Shown here: piece by piece, positions 1 through 5,393 of the stretch | How the letters are laid out: every line of letters begins with the position of its first letter | How positions within the stretch are numbered: position 1 is the stretch's first letter | Origin: Halieaceae bacterium | GTDB lineage: Bacteria; Pseudomonadota; Gammaproteobacteria; Pseudomonadales; Halieaceae | DNA length: 5,393 nt | NCBI GenBank assembly: GCA_002691565.1 | Contig: NZIH01000036.1 | Coordinates: 5,227 to 10,619, forward strand | Reading direction: 5' to 3' | The notes under the pieces: generated by a model | Told to the model about the DNA's origin: nothing | The model's input: only the letters and a program-made list of their open reading frames with translations | Databases searched by the model: none | Program-made: the position numbers and the translations under genes

Positions 1-1
1 C

Positions 2-931
2 CTAGACAGCTTGAGAAGTCGGAGATTCTAAATCTTCTTGAGGCGATTTCAGAATAAGCGGTGTTGCCAGCCACTGGCTTGCAATCCGCACGGCTTCTTG
101 AAAATGTGCTGAGTTGCCTTCAGAGCAAACGAATCCGTGACTGGCCTGAGGTAGATGCTTGTAGGTTATTTTGCAGCCTGAGCGGTGAAGCCGCACCGCA
201 AAGCGAGCACCATCATCACGAATGGGGTCACGCTCAGCGGTAATAATGAGCGTTCTTGGAAAGTGGTTGAGTGTTGTTCTGCGTCCAGGGAACATTCTCT
301 CTAGCGCAGGATCGGCAGGCGCCATTCCATCGAGATAGGTATCACAGAACCAGCGCATATTTCGTGCGGGGACAAGTCCGGTCTTCGCATGCTCGGTGTA
401 GGACGGTAAATCACTGATGTAGTGCTGAGTTGCGGGGTAAATCGCCAGGCAACCAGCAATACCGTAGCGCTCCCGCAGCGCAAGGGTTGACGCTATGGCG
501 AGGTTGCCGCCAGCGCTGTCTCCAGCAAGAATAAACAGGCCGTTGTTAGGCGCCAGGTTGTCCAGATTGTCCAGTATCCAGTGTGTTGCCTCTAGGCAGT
601 CGTCATGCGCGGCTGGAAACGTATGCTCGGGTGCAAGCCGGTAATCGATAGAAATTAGGCTACAGCCACTATTTAAGCTGAGTGCACGGCAAAAGCGATC
701 GTGCGTTTCCATGTCGCCGACGACAAAGCCACCGCCATGGGCATAGATCACCATCGGCTTATCCGCATTGCCGTGGTACATGCGCAAACCAAGCTGACGG
801 CCATCCAGCTCTACGTACAGATTGCTAACCGACACCGGATCCTGCGGAATGTCTTCCCACATTTTTCGATGGCGGCGCAGGTAGAGGTAACGTGCCGCTC
901 GCGCAATTAACTGGTTAAGCAGCGACGTCAT
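2..931 (-). CDS. HSL-family alpha/beta hydrolase (acetyl esterase/lipase type)
   Basis: Complete gene, 309 residues from the ATG at 931. Seen: the oxyanion-hole motif HGGG at residues 65-68, then DYRLAPEH at about 96-103, the nucleophile elbow GDSAGG with Ser139, an acid in ERDPIRDDG (Asp235) and the catalytic His265 in SHGF. This order and spacing is that of the hormone-sensitive-lipase (bacterial family IV) esterases, which hydrolyse short-chain acyl esters in the cytoplasm; no signal peptide is visible. Length is usual for the family. It lies downstream of the metallo-hydrolase gene and overlaps its end by 17 bases, so the two are probably co-transcribed and coupled. The frame is also open to an ATG at 988 (328 residues), which would overlap the neighbour by 74 bases. 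Neither start has a good ribosome binding site; 931 is preferred for the smaller overlap. Its actual substrate is unknown. Confidence 0.9.
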   Translation of the reverse strand: MTSLLNQLIARAARYLYLRRHRKMWEDIPQDPVSVSNLYVELDGRQLGLRMYHGNADKPMVIYAHGGGFVVGDMETHDRFCRALSLNSGCSLISIDYRLAPEHTFPAAHDDCLEATHWILDNLDNLAPNNGLFILAGDSAGGNLAIASTLALRERYGIAGCLAIYPATQHYISDLPSYTEHAKTGLVPARNMRWFCDTYLDGMAPADPALERMFPGRRTTLNHFPRTLIITAERDPIRDDGARFAVRLHRSGCKITYKHLPQASHGFVCSEGNSAHFQEAVRIASQWLATPLILKSPQEDLESPTSQAV

Positions 932-2000
932 CTGCGTGAATGAATTCCGAGTTGGGATTGGCGGTATACGTGTAGAGACCGTCGGCATTAACGTCGCGGC
1001 TTACGTTGCCACGCTGAACTAGGTAGTTCAGGTGCGCAATCGTTTCACCGGTTGCCAAATGCACCTCATGTTCTTTTAACTCTCGACTGAACAGATGCAC
1101 AAAGCACTCCGGTACGGTCTTGGCTTCAGTCAAATTGTTATACAGTCTGGCGAGCGATTGTCGGTGACTGTCTATTATCTGGTTGAGCCTTGTTCTTGCC
1201 CCTTTGAATGGCGACTGGTGCGCGGGCAGAACAAGCAAGTCCTCGGGCAAAATATCCAGCAAGCGTGTATTTGAAGACAACCAGTATTCAAGCGGATTGC
1301 CATCCGGCTCCGTTGGAAATACTGATACGTTGGGTGTAATTCGGGGCAGAATTTGATCACCGGCAATGATGAGCTTTAGGCCTGGGCAATAAAGACAGGC
1401 GTGCTCAGGTGAGTGGCCTTGGCCTATAACCACCTGCCAGTAATGATCACCGATGTTGATCGTCTCGAGGTCCACGATTCGGCGATAGCTGTGAGGTAGT
1501 GGCTCTGACATCTTCCCAAAGGTGCCAAAACGCTGTTGATAGCTCGCCATCATCTCATCGCTGAACCCGGCACGCTTATAAAACTGTAGTGCTGTGCTTG
1601 GCACTTCATCAGAGGTATAGCTTAGTAGAAGACTGCCGTTGAGATATTCACTTCGTGTCATCCACACTTCGCAATCAAAGCGCTCGCAGAGCCATCCGGC
1701 CAAACCAATATGATCGGGGTGCAAGTGCGTGCATATGACACGAACAATCGGCTTTCCTTGCATAAACCCTGTGAAGAGCGACTCCCATTGCGCTTTTGCG
1801 CTGTCGAGCTTCATGCAGGTGTCCACAACTGTCCATCCGTCCGCTTCCTCGAGCAGCCAAATATTGATGTGGTCGAGCCCGCCAGGCATTTCGAATCGCA
1901 CCCACCAGACGCCCGGCGCGACCTCGAGGGGCTCACCATATCCCATGGGACTCTTGCGTCCCCAGGGATAAACAAGGCCTCTGTATTCTTCGTTCACCAT
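915..2000 (-). CDS. metallo-beta-lactamase-fold hydrolase
   Basis: Complete gene, 361 residues. Seen: Asp60 in WTVVD, then the metal-binding motif THLHPDHIG (His92, His94, Asp96, His97), His196 in GHSPEH, Asp215 in IIAGDQ and His261 in LPAH. All ligands for a two-metal site of the glyoxalase II-like branch of the superfamily are present. Residues from about 270 to the end form a helical tail that resembles the winged-helix-like C-terminal domain of LACTB2-type members. Such enzymes hydrolyse thioesters, esters, lactones or phosphodiesters; the substrate cannot be told from sequence. No signal peptide is seen, so it is likely cytoplasmic and not a secreted beta-lactamase. A possible Shine-Dalgarno, AAGGAA, lies 13 bases before the ATG at 2000, rather far. 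It is the first gene of a leftward unit with the esterase and is divergent from the aminotransferase. Confidence 0.9.
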   Translation of the reverse strand: MVNEEYRGLVYPWGRKSPMGYGEPLEVAPGVWWVRFEMPGGLDHINIWLLEEADGWTVVDTCMKLDSAKAQWESLFTGFMQGKPIVRVICTHLHPDHIGLAGWLCERFDCEVWMTRSEYLNGSLLLSYTSDEVPSTALQFYKRAGFSDEMMASYQQRFGTFGKMSEPLPHSYRRIVDLETINIGDHYWQVVIGQGHSPEHACLYCPGLKLIIAGDQILPRITPNVSVFPTEPDGNPLEYWLSSNTRLLDILPEDLLVLPAHQSPFKGARTRLNQIIDSHRQSLARLYNNLTEAKTVPECFVHLFSRELKEHEVHLATGETIAHLNYLVQRGNVSRDVNADGLYTYTANPNSEFIHADDVAA

Positions 2001-2013
2001 AGTTTTTTCGAAT

Positions 2014-2019
2014 TTCCTT
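2014..2019 (-). promoter_or_regulatory. possible ribosome binding site of the metallo-hydrolase gene
   Basis: The minus strand reads AAGGAA here, 13 bases upstream of the ATG at 2000. The match to Shine-Dalgarno is fair but the spacing is longer than ideal, so this supports the start only moderately. Confidence 0.35.
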
Positions 2020-2022
2020 GAA

Positions 2023-2036
2023 TAAGAGCGCTCTTA
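2023..2036. promoter_or_regulatory. 14-bp perfect palindrome, candidate operator
   Basis: TAAGAGCGCTCTTA is a perfect 14-bp palindrome in the gap between the divergent metallo-hydrolase and aminotransferase genes. It lies 23-36 bases upstream of the metallo-hydrolase start codon, where that gene's promoter would be expected. Its last four bases are shared with a second inverted repeat. Palindromes of this size in divergent gaps are typical sites for dimeric regulators such as TetR- or GntR-type proteins, but no regulator gene is in the window, so the binder is unknown. Confidence 0.5.
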
Positions 2037-2051
2037 CCCGATCGGGGTAAG
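2033..2051. promoter_or_regulatory. inverted repeat CTTACCC-N5-GGGTAAG, candidate operator
   Basis: Perfect 7-bp arms at 2033-2039 and 2045-2051 flank a 5-base centre. The left arm overlaps the end of the preceding palindrome. The right arm ends 3 bases before the proposed -35 hexamer of the aminotransferase promoter. The position would let one bound protein affect both divergent genes. It is read here as a DNA-level site because it lies upstream of the proposed transcription start; the function is inferred. Confidence 0.5.
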
Positions 2052-2054
2052 GCG

Positions 2055-2083
2055 TTGTCGAGCGAGCTTGTGGACAATATAAC
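2055..2083 (+). promoter_or_regulatory. possible sigma70-type promoter for the aminotransferase gene
   Basis: TTGTCG at 2055-2060 (4 of 6 to the -35 consensus) and TATAAC at 2078-2083 (5 of 6 to the -10 consensus) are separated by 17 bases. The start point would be near 2090, giving a leader of only about 14 bases with the Shine-Dalgarno almost at its 5' end. That short leader is the main reason for caution. Confidence 0.35.
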
Positions 2084-2091
2084 CATCAACT

Positions 2092-2095
2092 GGAG
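2092..2095 (+). promoter_or_regulatory. ribosome binding site that fixes the GTG start of the aminotransferase
   Basis: GGAG sits 8 bases before the GTG at 2104, an ideal spacing. The nearby ATG at 2108 is in another frame, so this site supports GTG as the true start codon. Confidence 0.6.
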
Positions 2096-2103
2096 ATGAT
2101 ACC

Positions 2104-3471
2104 GTGAATGCGACCTTAGAGACGACTCAGCTACGACAACTTGATCAACAGCATCATTTGCACCCGTTCACTGATTTTCGTGACTACGCGGCAAATGGCG
2201 GTCGCATCGTCAGCCGCGCGGAACACATTTACATATACGACTCCGACGGCAATAAGATTCAAGATGCGATGTCTGGCCTGTGGTGCTGCAGTCTCGGCTA
2301 CAGCCAGGATGGTATTAAAAAAGCCGTCGCTGATCAGCTAATGGAGCTTCCTTTCTACAACAATTTCTTCAAGTGCTCTAACCAGCCGGCAGTGGAGCTG
2401 GCGACACGTCTTTGTGAAATGACACCAGCTAACTTCAACAAGGTGTTCTTCACGAACTCGGGGTCTGAAGCAAACGACACGCAGATTAAATTTGTTCACC
2501 GGTATTACGAACTGTTGGGCAAGCCCAGTAAGCGGCTGATCATTAGCCGCAAGAATGCCTATCATGGCAGTACGATCGCAGCAGCATCGCTTGGCGGCAT
2601 GAGCGCCATGCACGAGCAAACGCAAGGTTTGGACTATATCCGTCACATTGAACAGCCCTATTGGTATGAGTTGGGCGGCGATATGAGCCCTGATGAGTTC
2701 GGATTATGGGCAGCGAACGAGTTGGCGAAGAAAATTGACGAGCTTGGTGAGGACAATGTAGCCGCCTTTATTGCCGAGCCGATTCAGGGTGCAGGTGGTG
2801 TGATTGTTCCGCCCGACACGTATTGGCCTGCTGTTCAAAAGATTCTCGACGAACGCGATATTTTGTTCATTTCCGACGAGGTGATTTGTGGTTTTGGGCG
2901 GACGGGCAATTTGTTCGGATTCCAAACCTATGACACGAAGCCCGATCTCATCACCTTTGCGAAAGCCGTCACTAATGGCTACATGCCACTCGGCGGAAGC
3001 TTGGTCAGTGACAAGGTCGCGGATGTTTTGCTGGGTCACGGTGGTGAGTTTGCGCACGGTTTGACGTATTCAGGTCATCCAGCCTCGTGTGCTGCGGGCC
3101 TGGCAACCATGGACGTGCTCGAGAATACGCCGATTTTAGAATCGTCTTCTAACGAGTTGGCACCTTACTTCTCGCAGGCACTTGAATCGCTTGTGGATCA
3201 TCCGGTTGTTGGTCAGGTGAGATCAAAAGGTTTGGTAGCGGCTGTCGAGCTCGTCAAGGACAAAGGCTCTCGAGAACGCTTGGCACCGGAGTCTGCGGGT
3301 GCGGTATACACTCGCGACAGAGCGATTGAAAACGGACTTATGGTGAGACAAACGGGGGATGCCATGATTATGTCGCCACCCTTCGTGACGTCGACTGAAG
3401 AAGTCGATGCATTGCTGTCCAAGTTGACGTCGGCACTGGATAAGACGGCAGCGTTTTACAACGTAAAATAG
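2104..3471 (+). CDS. class III omega-aminotransferase, SpuC-like (putrescine/amine--pyruvate type)
   Basis: Complete gene, 455 residues, GTG start. This is a fold-type I, PLP-dependent class III aminotransferase of full family length. Seen: GLW at 58-60, FTNSGSEAND at 116-125 (phosphate binding), YHGST at 153-157, AEPIQGAGG at 224-232, ISDEV with Asp258 (pyridine nitrogen), the Schiff-base lysine Lys287 in TFAKAVTNG, TYSGHP at 321-326 and Arg415 in LMVRQTGDAMIMSPP. Trp60, Phe88, Tyr153 and Arg415 correspond, from memory, to active-site and flipping-arginine positions of the Chromobacterium violaceum omega-transaminase. Stretches such as EPIQGAGGVIVPPDTYWP and EVICGFGRTG closely resemble Pseudomonas SpuC, which moves an amino group from putrescine to pyruvate. 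The natural amine donor here could be another diamine or amine, since no polyamine gene is nearby. It is divergent from the hydrolases and 43 bp ahead of the DUF2878 gene. Confidence 0.95.
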   Translation: MNATLETTQLRQLDQQHHLHPFTDFRDYAANGGRIVSRAEHIYIYDSDGNKIQDAMSGLWCCSLGYSQDGIKKAVADQLMELPFYNNFFKCSNQPAVELATRLCEMTPANFNKVFFTNSGSEANDTQIKFVHRYYELLGKPSKRLIISRKNAYHGSTIAAASLGGMSAMHEQTQGLDYIRHIEQPYWYELGGDMSPDEFGLWAANELAKKIDELGEDNVAAFIAEPIQGAGGVIVPPDTYWPAVQKILDERDILFISDEVICGFGRTGNLFGFQTYDTKPDLITFAKAVTNGYMPLGGSLVSDKVADVLLGHGGEFAHGLTYSGHPASCAAGLATMDVLENTPILESSSNELAPYFSQALESLVDHPVVGQVRSKGLVAAVELVKDKGSRERLAPESAGAVYTRDRAIENGLMVRQTGDAMIMSPPFVTSTEEVDALLSKLTSALDKTAAFYNVK

Positions 3472-3514
3472 GCGACCCTGCAATCTCCGAGAGCGGTAAC
3501 GCCGTATTAGCTGC

Positions 3515-4009
3515 ATGACGTTGATAGACAAAACCTGGTTTAACGCCGTGTGGTTTCAGACCACGTGGTTTAGCTGTGTCCTCGGCAGAGAGGATTGGAT
3601 GGTGCTGACGGCGGCCCTCATTGCCTTCCATTATGCTGCGGTAGCCGACATTCGCTCCGAACTTAATCGAGTGCTGCCATGTGCGGCTCTCGGTATGGGT
3701 GTTGATTTCACACTGGCCATGACCGGTGTATATGATTTTGGCGCTTCGCTCTTTCCTCTCTGGATGGTGTGTCTCTGGTTCGTTTTTCCAACGGTACTCC
3801 CGAGAGCCATGGCGTTTTTGGGTGAGGGTACCTGGCGCCCCATCATCCTGGGTGCGATAGCACCCGCCAACTACCTAGCCGGGGCTAAATTTGGTGCGGT
3901 CACATTGCCACTTGGTGACGTCACCACCATGTTGATTCTTGTGCCATTGTGGATGGTGATGCTGCCACTCATGGTGAAGTTCAGTCAGCGGGAGCTATCA
4001 GTAGCTTAA
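3515..4009 (+). CDS. DUF2878 family integral membrane protein
   Basis: Complete gene, 164 residues. It is very hydrophobic, with about five to six probable membrane segments near residues 8-23, 28-44, 54-72, 78-98, 107-126 and 138-155. The opening W.N..WFQ..WF.CVLG, the ELNRVL..ALGMGVD stretch at about 49-64, PLWMVCLWFVF at 81-91 and Y.AGAKFGAV at 120-129 match my memory of the DUF2878 family, an inner-membrane family with no established function. The ATG at 3515 is kept because the first 25 residues carry family-typical sequence, although the Shine-Dalgarno is poor. It follows the aminotransferase by 43 bp without a clear terminator and its TAA overlaps the ATG of the next gene, so translation of the two is likely coupled. 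The pairing with a Chalcone_3 protein supports the family call. Confidence 0.82.
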   Translation: MTLIDKTWFNAVWFQTTWFSCVLGREDWMVLTAALIAFHYAAVADIRSELNRVLPCAALGMGVDFTLAMTGVYDFGASLFPLWMVCLWFVFPTVLPRAMAFLGEGTWRPIILGAIAPANYLAGAKFGAVTLPLGDVTTMLILVPLWMVMLPLMVKFSQRELSVA

Positions 4010-4563
4010 TGTCTATAGCTCGAGTATTACTGGTCTGGTTTCTCTGGGGCATTCCGCTCTTAGGTCTTAGTCAGACTGAAGATCCTAAGTCAGCACCTTA
4101 TGCTTCCGAAGTGATGACCCTCGAGCAAGCACGGCCGCTGGCGCTCGTGGGCAGCTCGCAGCTCCGAGTCGCATTTCTTAAAATATTCAACTCCGAGTTA
4201 TTTACCAAATCCGGCGAGTGGAATGACCCTCGGCAATCGTTCCGTTTCGAGCTGACCTATCAACGCAATATTTCTGGCAGTTTTCTCGCGAAGCAGACCG
4301 CAAAAGAGTGGGATCATCTCGGCTTTGCTGATTCTCGAAGAGCTCAGTGGGAGGCGGAGATATTGGCCATGTGGCCAGACGTTAAGAAGGGCGACAAAAT
4401 TGCGTTCGACGTCGACGATTTAGGCGTCAGCCGTTTCTACTACAACGGTACATGGGTAGGGAGCCTCGAAGATCCAGATTTTGCGCCCGCGTTTATCGCG
4501 ATTTGGCTGTCTCCAAAAACGTCTCGGCCAGCGCACCGAAAAGGTTTGCTGGCCGAGCAGTAG
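4009..4563 (+). CDS. exported chalcone isomerase-like protein (Chalcone_3 type)
   Basis: Complete gene, 184 residues from the ATG in TAATG. An upstream in-frame ATG at 3949 would lie deep in the previous gene and would put extra residues ahead of the signal peptide, so 4009 is chosen. Residues 1-21 look like a signal peptide (hydrophobic core about 6-18, possible cut after Ser21), so the product is probably periplasmic. The body matches the bacterial chalcone-isomerase-like fold: LVGSSQLRVAFLKIFNSELF at 46-65, FELTYQRNISG at 80-90, MWPDVKKGDKI at 121-131, FYYNGTWVGS at 143-152 and a closing F..IWLSPKTSRP..R..LL. In proteobacteria these proteins are annotated by fold and have no proven flavonoid isomerase activity; binding of a lipid or other hydrophobic ligand is one idea. 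The last 40 bases of the gene also carry an inverted repeat that probably ends the opposing transcript. Confidence 0.85.
   Translation: MSIARVLLVWFLWGIPLLGLSQTEDPKSAPYASEVMTLEQARPLALVGSSQLRVAFLKIFNSELFTKSGEWNDPRQSFRFELTYQRNISGSFLAKQTAKEWDHLGFADSRRAQWEAEILAMWPDVKKGDKIAFDVDDLGVSRFYYNGTWVGSLEDPDFAPAFIAIWLSPKTSRPAHRKGLLAEQ
4523..4557 (-). terminator. probable rho-independent terminator of the TonB-dependent receptor gene
   Basis: Perfect 10-bp arms CTCGGCCAGC (4523-4532) and GCTGGCCGAG (4548-4557) enclose a 15-base loop. On the minus strand the stem is followed by ACG and then five Ts (4515-4519), as expected for an intrinsic terminator 27 bases past the receptor stop codon. On the plus strand no T run follows. 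It lies within the coding sequence of the chalcone isomerase-like gene, and the loop is longer than usual. Confidence 0.5.
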
Positions 4564-4573
4564 GCGACTACTG
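4558..4573. repeat. short hairpin across the convergent stop region
   Basis: CAGTAG and CTACTG pair perfectly around GCGA, which on the plus-strand RNA would be a GNRA-type tetraloop. The stem includes the TAG stop of the chalcone isomerase-like gene and reaches into the 20-bp gap between the convergent genes. It could protect or help end the plus-strand mRNA; no T run follows it. Confidence 0.4.
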
Positions 4574-4583
4574 GAAGATAAAA

Positions 4584-5393
4584 TTAGTCCCAGTTGATGC
4601 CCGTTCTGATGCCGAAGGTTCTTGGACGCATGGGGCCGAAGAAGTGCGATGGCAAAATCCCACCGTTCGCGTTGTAGCCGTCCCATGTGAACTCATCAAG
4701 CAGGTTTTCAGCATAGGCCTGGATGTACCAGTTGTCGTCTGATTCGTAGCCAATACGCAGATTAGTGATTGCGTAGGCATCGATCATGCCTTCTGGATTG
4801 CCTTCCCAGCTGCCGCCGCGCTCACTTTCGTAAGACACCTCGATACTGCTCTTGATCATGCCGTTTTGCATGGGGAAGTCGATGTCCAGCTTACCTGCTG
4901 CAGTAACCTCAGGCGCCCAGAAAACGCGGCTACCTTCACAACCCAAGCCATCGCCCTCTGCGGCACCATCCGCTCCACAGATCTCTGAAAGACCGGTAGC
5001 TTCGGTATCGAGATAGCCAACCGAGAGATACAGGGTTGTGTTCTCGCTTATGGCGACAGTGGTTGAAGCCTCAACACCGAAGCCATCCGTTTGACCGACA
5101 TTCAATACGCGGCCCGAGAAGGCATCGGTAACGCCGTCGTCTTCAAAATCGACGTCGACGTAGCTGATGACCTGAGCATCTTTGTAGTCGTACATGAAAG
5201 CAACGACATCAAAGTTACCGGCACCGTCGAGGTAGCTCGTTTTAAATCCTAACTCGTAGGAATCCATCTGCTCAGGTCTGAAGGAGCCGGGCAAATAGCC
5301 ATCACCTTGAGTAATACCTGTTTCATACGCCGGGGGATTGCCTTGAGAATCCTCAATCCAGAAGCTACCAAAACCGCCTGACTTGAAGCCCTG
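4584..5393 (-). CDS. TonB-dependent outer-membrane receptor, C-terminal part (5' end beyond window)
   Basis: Partial: 269 residues are open to the right edge, and the N-terminal signal, plug and first beta strands lie outside. Reading from the edge, the frame opens with QGFKSGGF, a common strand of TonB-dependent receptors, then FRPEQMDSYELGFKTS, another hallmark, followed by alternating beta strands such as FDVVAFMYDYKDAQV, TDGFGVEASTTVAI and TLYLSVGYLDTEA. Near the end YIQAYAENLLDE corresponds to the usual V.N(L/I)(F/L)D. segment and GPMRPRTFGIRTGINW to the final strand. Such 22-stranded barrels import siderophores, vitamin B12, sugars or other ligands using TonB energy; the substrate cannot be assigned without the plug and neighbours. 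Cys139 and Cys152 flank an acidic, glycine-rich loop and could form a disulphide. The protein ends W-D rather than with the usual terminal aromatic residue. The TTG near 5294 is only an internal leucine codon. Confidence 0.93.
   Translation of the reverse strand, partial: QGFKSGGFGSFWIEDSQGNPPAYETGITQGDGYLPGSFRPEQMDSYELGFKTSYLDGAGNFDVVAFMYDYKDAQVISYVDVDFEDDGVTDAFSGRVLNVGQTDGFGVEASTTVAISENTTLYLSVGYLDTEATGLSEICGADGAAEGDGLGCEGSRVFWAPEVTAAGKLDIDFPMQNGMIKSSIEVSYESERGGSWEGNPEGMIDAYAITNLRIGYESDDNWYIQAYAENLLDEFTWDGYNANGGILPSHFFGPMRPRTFGIRTGINWD

Noticed and set aside
61..243. Plus-strand frame with a histidine run near 207-220
   Set aside because: It is the antisense of esterase codons; the histidine run reflects the base pattern there and not a tag or metal-binding protein.
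915..2000. Metallo-beta-lactamase-fold gene as an antibiotic-resistance enzyme
   Set aside because: No signal peptide, and the length and C-terminal tail fit glyoxalase II/LACTB2-like hydrolases rather than secreted class B beta-lactamases.
1710..2021. Plus-strand open frame opposite the metallo-hydrolase gene
   Set aside because: It lies antisense to a well-supported gene with complete metal-binding motifs and shows no recognisable domain of its own.
2338..3057. Minus-strand open frames (about 102 and 117 residues) opposite the aminotransferase
   Set aside because: They are shadows of the conserved transaminase coding sequence and have no domain features or plausible start signals.
3472..3514. 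Terminator between the aminotransferase and DUF2878 genes
   Set aside because: No stem longer than a few bases and no T run are visible in the 43-bp gap, so read-through is more likely.
3550..3564. GTGGT/ACCAC hairpin as a regulatory RNA element
   Set aside because: It is a 5-bp stem inside conserved DUF2878 codons and is explained by the coding sequence.
4009..4563. True flavonoid chalcone isomerase
   Set aside because: The bacterial Chalcone_3 group shares the fold only; the signal peptide and the DUF2878 partner argue for another role.
5292..5294. Apparent start of a 236-residue protein at 5294 on the minus strand
   Set aside because: The codon is TTG and the frame stays open to the window edge with typical receptor sequence (QGFKSGGF...), so it is an internal leucine of a partial gene.

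Overview
This 5.4-kb window comes from a bacterial chromosome and is densely packed, with six protein-coding genes and only short gaps. A TonB-dependent outer-membrane receptor, an exported chalcone-isomerase-like protein and a DUF2878 membrane protein point to a Gram-negative proteobacterium. The moderate GC and the mix of genes suggest a marine gammaproteobacterium, but that is an inference and the genus cannot be named from the sequence. I see no mobile element, tRNA, rRNA or CRISPR array.

Left part (1-2000, minus strand): two overlapping genes form one transcription unit read leftwards. The first is a metallo-beta-lactamase-fold hydrolase with a complete HxHxDH metal site. The second is an HSL/acetyl-esterase-type alpha/beta hydrolase with HGGG and GDSAGG motifs and a full catalytic triad.

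Divergent control region (2001-2103): the gap holds two overlapping inverted repeats (2023-2036 and 2033-2051) that look like operators, and a possible sigma70-type promoter for the rightward gene.

Right part (2104-4563, plus strand): a SpuC-like class III omega-aminotransferase is followed after 43 bp by a DUF2878 membrane protein. That gene is joined through a TAATG stop/start overlap to an exported protein of the Chalcone_3 type. These three genes may be co-transcribed. The last two form a recognisable pair whose function is not established.

Right edge (4584-5393, minus strand): the C-terminal third or so of a TonB-dependent receptor converges on the plus-strand genes, with only 20 bp between the two stop codons. 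A GC-rich stem-loop followed by a T run on the minus strand lies inside the end of the chalcone-isomerase-like gene and probably terminates the receptor transcript.

Taken together, the divergent aminotransferase and two hydrolases could be a small catabolic module, for example for an amine, amide or ester, under shared control. This is inference: no regulator, transporter or aldehyde dehydrogenase is visible to fix the substrate. No clearly new system is evident. The best leads are the operator-like repeats and the uncharacterised DUF2878/Chalcone_3 pair.
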